Assembly (NCBI GenBank): GCA_028564925.1
Contig: CM053030.1
Span: 405,185,603-405,249,602 of the forward strand
Reading direction: 5' to 3'
DNA from: Lithobates sylvaticus
Lineage: Eukaryota; Chordata; Amphibia; Anura; Ranidae
DNA length: 64,000 bases
Under the pieces are notes generated by a model. It did not search any database and was not told where the DNA came from. It was given only the letters and a program-made list of their open reading frames with translations. Positions 56,246-64,000 of the stretch are shown here, one piece after another (position 1 is the stretch's first letter; each line of letters starts with the position of its first letter). Both the position numbers and the translations under genes were made by a program.

Positions 56246-58751
56246 GGAAAAAATCAATGTGTGGTGTCGCGCTCCTGAACTGATGTCAGTATAAGAAAAT
56301 CGCATACAGTTGCTGTGGTGTCACATCAGCAAACAGGGAATAATATGCGAATTAAAAGTGACTGTGTGCATCGCAAGCTAAAACCATCAGTAAGACAATC
56401 GAATAAAATATATACATATATTGCAATACGCTGACATCAAAGGCAATAATACATAAAATGTATCCGTATAAATCTAGAAAGTGACTAGTGTGCAAAAAGC
56501 ATAAAAAACACACTCAAGTGCATGCAAAATGTTCTATATGGAACACAGAAGTGGATGAGTGAAAATGACTCAAACAAATAAACTTCCTATGGTCGCTGTG
56601 AAGCAGTGGAGTGAATGGTGATAAAAAAATATAATTATTAACATAAAGAGGGGATGAGTGGTTCAGGTTTATGGAGATACCATAAGGTATAAAACCAGAG
56701 AAATGCAGGGAGTGGTGAAAACCAATGGGGTAATGGTGGATGTGATGGCAGCAATCAAAAGTGCCGAAAATAGCGACCAGTGTGAACAGTGGTACTAAAA
56801 ATTAACAAACAGAGGTAGTCAGAAAAAATTGTAATGTGATGGAGAAAATCAACATATACAAAAGAATGCAAAGCAGTCCATATAGCATCTGATATTGATA
56901 GACAACGTGGAGGTGGTGATAACCAAAAATGATCCAATCTGGGCTGCACTACGGTGCTAAGTGCTAGGTGGGGGTGGGGAGTGGTGGATGGCTTGCCCAA
57001 GGAGAAACTAGTGCTGAGGTCTTCGGTGCTAGTGACACCCGTGGGTGTCCTTCCTAATTACCTTGTTACTGCAAGGTAAGCAGCATATGTGTAAAAGCCA
57101 GGAAGGTGGATTCACTCTGGGGGATGCTCCGATGGTCTCTCAAGGGGATGTTGCACATGGGTCTCTGTCACAGTACTCCTCTCCTATCCGCAGCAGTATG
57201 TAGAGCCTATATGATTGTGGCTTTACTGGTGCTCAGGACCAGGTTCCGCTCGGTATGTACCCAGGTAGGGTGGGTATAAAGGGGGGGAGAGAGTGACAAA
57301 AGGGAGCCGTATAGTGTAGTATTTGGTATTAAAACAGAGAATCAGCTTTATTTTACAAAAAGGGTACTCACAATAAACAAAACAGCAATAGATTTTCAAA
57401 AACGAGCGCCGAGCTCGTGACCAGTGCGTCACTTCCGGGGTCCGTGACACGGACCCCGGAAGTGACGCACTGGTCACGAGCTCGGCGCTCGTTTTTGAAA
57501 ATCTATTGCTGTTTTGTTTATTGTGAGTACCCTTTTTGTAAAATAAAGCTGATTCTCTGTTTTAATACCAAATACTACACTATACGGCTCCCTTTTGTCA
57601 CTCTCTCCCCCCCCTTTATACCCACCCTACCTGGGTACATACCGAGCGGAACCTGGTCCTGAGCACCAGTAAAGCCACAATCATATAGGCTCTACATACT
57701 GCTGCGGATAGGAGAGGAGTACTGTGACAGAGACCCATGTGCAACATCCCCTTGAGAGACCATCGGAGCATCCCCCAGAGTGAATCCACCTTCCTGGCTT
57801 TTACACATATGCTGCTTACCTTGCAGTAACAAGGTAATTAGGAAGGACACCCACGGGTGTCACTAGCACCGAAGACCTCAGCACTAGTTTCACCTTGGGC
57901 AAGCCATCCACCACTCCCCACCCCCACCTAGCACTTAGCACCGTAGTGCAGCCCAGATTGGATCATTTTTGGTTATCACCACCTCCACGTTGTCTATCAA
58001 TATCAGATGCTATATGGACTGCTTTGCATTCTTTTGTATATGTTGATTTTCTCCATCACATTACAATTTTTTCTGACTACCTCTGTTTGTTAATTTTTAG
58101 TACCACTGTTCACACTGGTCGCTATTTTCGGCACTTTTGATTGCTGCCATCACATCCACCATTACCCCATTGGTTTTCACCACTCCCTGCATTTCTCTGG
58201 TTTTATACCTTATGGTATCTCCATAAACCTGAACCACTCATCCCCTCTTTATGTTAATAATTATATTTTTTTATCACCATTCACTCCACTGCTTCACAGC
58301 GACCATAGGAAGTTTATTTGTTTGAGTCATTTTCACTCATCCACTTCTGTGTTCCATATAGAACATTTTGCATGCACTTGAGTGTGTTTTTTATGCTTTT
58401 TGCACACTAGTCACTTTCTAGATTTATACGGATACATTTTATGTATTATTGCCTTTGATGTCAGCGTATTGCAATATATGTATATATTTTATTCGATTGT
58501 CTTACTGATGGTTTTAGCTTGCGATGCACACAGTCACTTTAATTCGCATATTATTCCCTGTTTGCTGATGTGACACCACAGCAACTGTATGCGATTTTCT
58601 TATACTGACATCAGTTCAGGAGCGCGACACCACACATTGATTTTTTCCATTCCTCCCAAATTGGGTACTGTTTTAACCCTTTCGGTGTTCGCTGCACCTA
58701 ACACCTTTATTATACCATTTTTTCCGTTGTAGCGCGGGAATATTACATTTA
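56246..58751. mobile_element. Hairpin element 3, near-perfect 2.4-kb palindrome
   Basis: The sequence is symmetric about base 57447. 56246 pairs with about 58648, giving two arms of roughly 1.2 kb that differ at only a few positions, with essentially no spacer. The centre is GGGGTCCGTGACACGGACCCC. A 103-bp unpaired tail (58649-58751) at the right has GTAGCGCGGGAATATTACAT near its end. Flanking CATCCCACATCACTT (56231-56245 and 58752-58766) fits a 15-bp duplication but is also part of the minisatellite unit. No protein is encoded; identical open frames occur in both arms by symmetry. Confidence 0.92.
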
Positions 58752-59208
58752 CATCCCACATCACTTCCCATAGAGGAGAGCGGGGGATCGTCCCACATCA
58801 CTTCCCATAGAGGAGAGCGGGGGATCGTCCCACATCACTTCCCATAGAGGAGAGCGGGGGATCGTCCCACATCACTTCCCATAGAGGAGAATGGGGGATC
58901 GTCCCACATCACTTCCCATAGAGGAGAATGGGGGATCGTCCCACATCACTTCCCATAGAGGGGAATGGGGGATTGTTCCACATCACTTCCCATAGAGGAG
59001 AGCGGGGGGATCGTCCCACATCACTTCCCATAGAGGAGAGCGGGGGATCGTCCCACATCACTTCCCATAGAGGAGAGTGGGGGGATTTTCCCACATCACT
59101 TCCCATAGAGGAGAGTGGGGGGATTTTCCCACATCACTTCCCATAGAGGAGAGTGGGGGGATTTTCCCACATCACTTCCCATAGAGGAGAGTGGGGGATG
59201 CTCCTAGG
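58752..59208. repeat. 37-bp minisatellite, right block
   Basis: About 12 more copies of the same unit; the last few have GGGGGGATTTTCC in place of GGGGGATCGTCC. The block ends at GGGGGATGCTCCTAGG. Confidence 0.95.
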
Positions 59209-59490
59209 ATACGGGAGGAAAGAAAAGAGGGGGACAAAAGAAAGATGGTAGACAAGCAAAGGGTAGTAAGAAAAGCTAAATTGGTGGGGGAGAGGTTAAC
59301 TTACTGTCTGAGGTTATCGTGAATTGCTGTTTTATCACACATTGTGCTTCTACGTCTTTTAACAATTTTGTTCAAATAAAATGTATATATTTTTTATATC
59401 TTTGTTCAATAATTGGTTACCGAGATAGTCCATTACTCTTTCTACTGGGGGTTCTGTAGGGGTCACCCCTAGTTACTTTCCTTAATAGCG

Positions 59491-59827
59491 CTGGTACCAT
59501 TGGGGGGAATAGTTTCCTATCTTGGTACCATTGGGAGGAATAGTTTCCTATCTTGGTACCAATGGGAGGTATAGTTCCCTATCTTGGTACCATTGGGAGG
59601 AATAGTTCCCTATCTTGGTACCAATGGGAGGTATAGTTCCCTATCTTGGTACCATTGGGAGGAATAGTTCCCTATCTTGGTACCATTGGGAGGTATAGTT
59701 CCCTATCTTGGTACCATTGGGAGGAATAGTTCCCTATCTTGGTACCAATGGGAGGTATAGTTCCCTATCTTGGTACCATTGGGAGGTATAGTTTCCTATC
59801 TTGGTACCATTGGGAGGAATAGTGCCA
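59491..59827. repeat. 31-bp minisatellite
   Basis: About 11 copies of GGTACCATTGGGAGGAATAG plus TTCCCTATCTT, alternating with GGTACCAATGGGAGGTATAG variants. Confidence 0.95.
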
Positions 59828-60125
59828 CATTGTCGTCAGTTGGCAGAGTAGTGTATCGTATCAGTGGTTACGCTATCCAAAATGGAAAACATGGTTTACC
59901 TTTAGTGTTACTTTAATATCACTTTTTATCTCTGCTGACATCATTCACTTTCCTTTTAATGCATACAACTTGCATGCTACTAGTTAGGCAGCTTTGGCTG
60001 GACTTTCCCTTCGAAGGAATGTGAGAGGACTGCTTGACTACTCTACTCCAAGCACTGCAGTTATAAGGAGGAAAAGCGTGGATTGTGTCCCTGCTGCATT
60101 AAAGCCATAGCTGCGTGCCGACATG

Positions 60126-60222
60126 GGTGATTTACTAAAACTGGAGAGTGCAAAAACCTGGATCCTGATTGGATTCTATGCAGAGCTGCACCAGATTTTG
60201 CACTCTCCAGTTTTAGTAAATC
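60126..60222. mobile_element. Short MITE, GATTTACTAAAACTGGAGAG type
   Basis: GATTTACTAAAACTGGAGAG at the left is mirrored at the right; about 97 bp, a deletion product of a common frog MITE. Confidence 0.8.
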
Positions 60223-60369
60223 GACCCCCCCATGGATCAAGTAAACTTCCTGTATTTTAAGTTTTTGACATTTGGTTTACCTCTTTGATTTTTGTAGGAT
60301 ATTTATTTAGAGTAGACACAAATTGTAATTTATATTCAGTGCCTACATTACTATATCTATATCTGATGA

Positions 60370-60597
<228 letters not shown>

Positions 60598-60609
60598 TGA
60601 CAGGACTTG

Positions 60610-60870
60610 TCTGCTACAGTGTCAAGAAAGTATGTGAACCCATTGTGATTAACTGGTCATTTGCCATAAAATAGGATCTGATCCTCATCTAGGTCACAGT
60701 GTGCTTAAGCTGATAACACGCAAACCATTCTAAGTTCTCATGTCTTTATTGAACACACCCATTAATCATTCACAGTGGTGAAAGAAAAAGTAAGTGAACC
60801 CTTGGAGTTAATAGGTGGTCAACCCTCCTTACTTTTTGTCCATTCCTCTTTTTCAACACGGCTTCAGCTC
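60610..60870. mobile_element. Tc1/mariner-like terminal fragment (AAAGTATGTGAACCC type)
   Basis: CTACAGTGTCAAGAAAGTATG, then CTTTATTGAACACACCCATT and AAGTAAGTGAACCC. It resembles the end and leader of a separate Tc1 family. No coding part remains. Confidence 0.55.
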
Positions 60871-61736
60871 TGACATTGACATTTTTAGGATGTCTGGTGT
60901 GAAGGGCACTCGGTATCTAATACACCCGGAAATTAGTCAGATGCTGTGAGATTAGCTTTTCAATGCAGTAAAGTTTGGTGGCACAAGCAGTTGGTTAAGT
61001 ATTAGGATGCCTGTCTTTTAACATTTTAAATAGAATAATTTCCAGTAACCTTGTATAAGAATAATATATCAGCTGCCTTGCTAGTTGCTTGGCTGTCATA
61101 CTATGCCTGTGGCTTAAAACGTACTTGCCGCCACATTATGGACGTTATTATCTCAAGTCATCTTCCAGGGCAGCATTGAGGAAAGGTTCCTTCTATCTAG
61201 AAACAAGAGATGCATCATCCACCAGTATAAAAAATAGCAACATACCCCTGAGCCTCAGTTACTTGTGTTTCTTCTGGCCGAACAGGGGCATCACTAGTTT
61301 ATTTTATCTACACTTTAGGGGCCATCATGCTAGTTGCAATGGCCGTCCAGTATTTGCACCTCTGTGATTCCAGGGACAATGGACTTGGAGGGGTTGCATA
61401 TTGTTTTATTTTATTTTTTTCTAGGTTACTTTTGTTAGTATACTAGTTGTAGGACCTCCCCATCACCATTTTGGTGTTATCCATGGATCCTTCTCTGCTG
61501 GAGGAGAAGCCACAATTCTCATGGTCGCAGACTCTCTAGTGGAGCCCTCCCTTACTCACATTAGGTCTCCCTGAACAGACCGCAAAATGGTAGATGTGTG
61601 AGTATACCCTGGTGGCATCCGCAGACACCAGGGTGGGAGTACAAGTGGATGAGGGATGGAGAAGGTTGACCTGGAGCGTTACAGCAGAATTCATCCTGTT
61701 GGCAATGCTACACCATGCAAACTGATTCCTCCATGA

Positions 61737-61920
61737 CAGTGTTTCTCAACTCCAGTCCTCAAGGCACACCAACAGGTCATGTTTTCAGGATTTCCCTCAG
61801 ATGAAACGCTGTGGTAATTACTAAGGCAGTGAAACTGATTAAATCACCTGTACAAAATAATGGAAAGCCTAAAAACATGACCTGTTTGGGCGCCTTGAGG
61901 ACTGGAGTTGAGAAACAATG
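61737..61920. mobile_element. hAT-type MITE with intact 8-bp target duplication
   Basis: CAGTGTTTCTCAACTCCAGT is mirrored at the right by ACTGGAGTTGAGAAACAATG. Perfect CTCCATGA duplications lie at 61729-61736 and 61921-61928. Confidence 0.93.
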
Positions 61921-62494
61921 CTCCATGACACCTGCTACGAATCTGGCAGATGGCTCCAAGGTAGGTTGACTGGAGTTTATTCATTTTAGCTCTCCTTCTT
62001 ACTATACCTAAACTGGGGGGAGGTCCTCTCTTTGGATGTTTGCGTGCCTCTTGCAAGCGCAGGATAAATGTGCTTTGTGTTCCTGGCAATTTGGAGGCAT
62101 AAGCTGCAGAGTGCCAGCAGCTGAGAGTTGAGCAGAACCTGCAACCTGTTAACTCTTTCCTACATTTATGTTACACTTGTCGTAGAGCTACTGGGGTCTG
62201 CTTAATCCATTTTTACCACCGGTTACGCTCTCTTTTTTTTATAGCAAGGTGAGGTGATGATCTAGGAGAGCCTGCTAGGGTATAATCCGTTTCTTTGCCT
62301 GATTTTGGGCAATTGCCCACCCCTAAGCTGAGCTAGAAACTGTGGATTCTGCAACATTCAACTGACAGGCTCCTAGGCTAATTCACTATCCAAGGGCAGC
62401 ATAGACAAACCTGTGTTTAATGATTGCTCATTTAGGCATGCAGGTGTTGGACTTCTAATTGCTCTGCTTACACTTCCAGGCTTCGTGTCACCAG

Positions 62495-62708
62495 TAAGGG
62501 TGGGCTCAGGCGTGTTTACAACTCCACGTGCGTGCGCCCACCAGGAAGCTTACACGACGTAGTGCTACTCGCAGGTAGTGAGACAATTCCCGATCTGTGC
62601 AGCTGCGGACCGGGAAATGTCTCGCTGCCTGTGATTAGCGCTGCGCAGTGTAAGCTTCCTGGTGGGCTCGGGCAATTGGAGTTAGGAAAACGCCAGAGCC
62701 CATCCTTA
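62495..62708. mobile_element. MITE, TAAGGGTGGGCTCAGGCG type
   Basis: TAAGGGTGGGCTCAGGCG at the left and CGCCAGAGCCCATCCTTA at the right. Inner inverted copies (CCACCAGGAAGCTTACAC and GTGTAAGCTTCCTGGTGG) extend the hairpin. Confidence 0.82.
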
Positions 62709-63079
62709 GCATCTTTAGGAACAGTTTACACAAGGAATATCACAGGAACATGCTTGCGATTTTGGTACAATGTGTTTTCAGCGTATTCATTTGAAATTAA
62801 ATAGAATTTGCAGTGCACCAAATTAGCGCACTACGTTAAAAAGCGCACTGCAACCAGATTGCATGGTACGATGCAGGCAGACACATCACATTTTGTCACA
62901 CATCACATTTTAGCATACATTGATACCCACCACAAATTGAAAATGCGGTGTGTTTTAAATGTGGTGCAGGAAACTCGCACATAATGCAGGTTTTGCTGAA
63001 CCGTGTTCTGGTGTGAGTTCACTACTGGTTCTGGACTTATTAAGACCATAGGAGCTGAAAGACTTTAGCATGAGTGGAC
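62709..63079. other. Unassigned spacer in NGLY1 intron 2
   Basis: Some GCACTGCAA/AATGCGGT MITE-like motifs but no clear ends. Confidence 0.4.
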
Positions 63080-64000
63080 TACAGTGCCTTGAAAAAGTAT
63101 TCATACCCCTTGAAATTTTCCACATTTTGTCATGTTATAACCAAAAACTTAATTTAATTTTATTGGGATTTTATGTGATAGACCAACAAAAAGAGGCACA
63201 TAATTGTGAAGTGGAAAGAAAATGATAAATGGTTTTCATAAATTTATGTGTAAAAAGAAAAGTGTGGCGTGCATTTGTATTCAGCCCAAAGTCAATACTT
63301 TTGTAGAACCCCCCCCCCCCCCCCCCCCCTTTTGCTGCAATTACAGCTGCAAGTCTTTTTGGGATGTCTCTACCAGCTTTGCACATCTAGAGAGTGACAT
63401 TTTTGCCCATTCTTCTTTACAAAATAGCTCAAGCTCTGTCAGATTGGATGGAGAGCGTCTGAACAGCAATTTTCAAGTCATGCCACAGATTCTTAATTGG
63501 CTATAGGTCTGGACTTTGACTGGGCCATTCTAACATATGAATTTGCTTTGATCCAAACCATTCTATTGTAGCTCTGGCTGTATGTTTAGGGTTGTTGTCC
63601 TGCTAGAAGGTAAATCTCTGCCCCAGTATCAAGTCTTTTGCAAACTCTAACAAGTTTTCTTCTAAAATTGCCCTGTATCCATCTTCCCATCAACTCTGAC
63701 CAGATTTCCCTGTCCCTGATGACGAAAAGCATCCCTGCAACATGCTGCTACCAACATGTTTCATGGTGAGGATGGTGTGTTCAGAGTGATGTGCAGTGTT
63801 AGTTTTACACCACACATGGTGTTTTGCTTTTAGGCCAAAAAGCCAAGCACCTTCTTCCACATGTTTGCTGTGTCCCCCACATGGCTTCTCGTAAACTGCA
63901 AACGGGAGTTCTTATGGCTTTCTTTCAGCAATGGCTTTCTTCTAGCCACTCTTCCATAAAGACCAGATTTGTGGAGTGCACACCTAATAGATGTCCTGTG
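63080..64000 (-). mobile_element. Tc1/mariner element, minus strand, runs off the window
   Basis: Begins TACAGTGCCTTGAAAAAGTA (3' terminal repeat). The minus strand then encodes C-terminal transposase pieces: KRLAAVIAAKGG near 63360, [18 protein letters not shown]-like codons and [13 protein letters not shown] near 63610. There are stops and a poly-C run (about 63309-63329) just past the C-terminal codons, so it is inactive. It is the same family as the 18910 fragment. Confidence 0.85.

Noticed and set aside
55310-59208. CRISPR-like direct repeats
   Set aside because: Head-to-tail minisatellite without spacers.
60870-63079. Third NGLY1 coding exon
   Set aside because: I looked for the family continuation after GFEE (GETHLIFP-like) and did not find it; the exon must lie beyond the window.

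Overview
The window looks like nuclear DNA of an amphibian, most likely a ranid frog. Two vertebrate genes fix the host position: OXSM (mitochondrial 3-oxoacyl-ACP synthase) on the minus strand, with both coding exons present, and the first two coding exons of NGLY1 (peptide N-glycanase) on the plus strand. They lie head to head, as in mammals. Several repeats are ones I remember from frog genomes: 'TTAACCACTTG' elements, 'GCCCCATACACACGGTCGGAC' elements, and a GC-rich repeat near 5.2-5.6 kb. The ranid assignment rests on that memory, not on a search.

Layout. 0-4.6 kb: an intact catalytic exon of a PIF/Harbinger transposase, a 2.2-kb minisatellite whose 41-bp unit contains TTAGGG, and an opposite-strand N-terminal Harbinger exon. 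4.6-13.2 kb: nested DNA transposons. A dead Tc1 element is split by 3.5 kb of sequence that includes a TTAA-flanked element with a four-copy 394-bp tandem array. 14.4-17.1 kb: a folded-back Tc1 remnant, a 1-kb CAGTGC minisatellite and a rearranged Gypsy fossil. 17-23 kb: MITEs and a MADF-domain pseudogene. 23.4-34.8 kb: one two-gene Harbinger element with a Myb/SANT-like gene (+) and a transposase gene (-) that has lost its catalytic core. A whole-looking chromodomain Gypsy element sits in the first Myb intron, and a 2.4-kb hairpin element sits in that Gypsy element's left LTR. 34.8-42.8 kb: MITEs, a second hairpin element and a solo LTR. 42.8-52.1 kb: OXSM, with a 7.9-kb intron full of MITEs and an L1 fragment. 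52.1-55.1 kb: the OXSM/NGLY1 divergent promoter interval, holding a Tc1 copy. 55.1-64 kb: NGLY1 intron 1, exon 2 and part of intron 2, with a 37-bp minisatellite split by a third hairpin element.

The least ordinary content is the set of three 2.0-2.5-kb hairpin elements (24418-26828, 36183-38175, 56246-58751). Each is a long inverted repeat plus an 83-113-bp one-sided tail with a GCGC motif near its outer end, and each is flanked by a 14-15-bp target duplication. Two of the three, and the sequence around one, contain degraded hammerhead-ribozyme-like motifs, which suggests a Penelope-like or retrozyme-like origin. The third is an almost perfect 2.4-kb palindrome with virtually no spacer.

Functionally only OXSM and NGLY1 look like host genes. 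OXSM is the condensing enzyme of mitochondrial fatty acid (lipoate) synthesis and NGLY1 is the cytosolic deglycosylase of ER-associated degradation. They probably share a bidirectional promoter near 54.9 kb. Nearly everything else is mobile DNA at different stages of decay.
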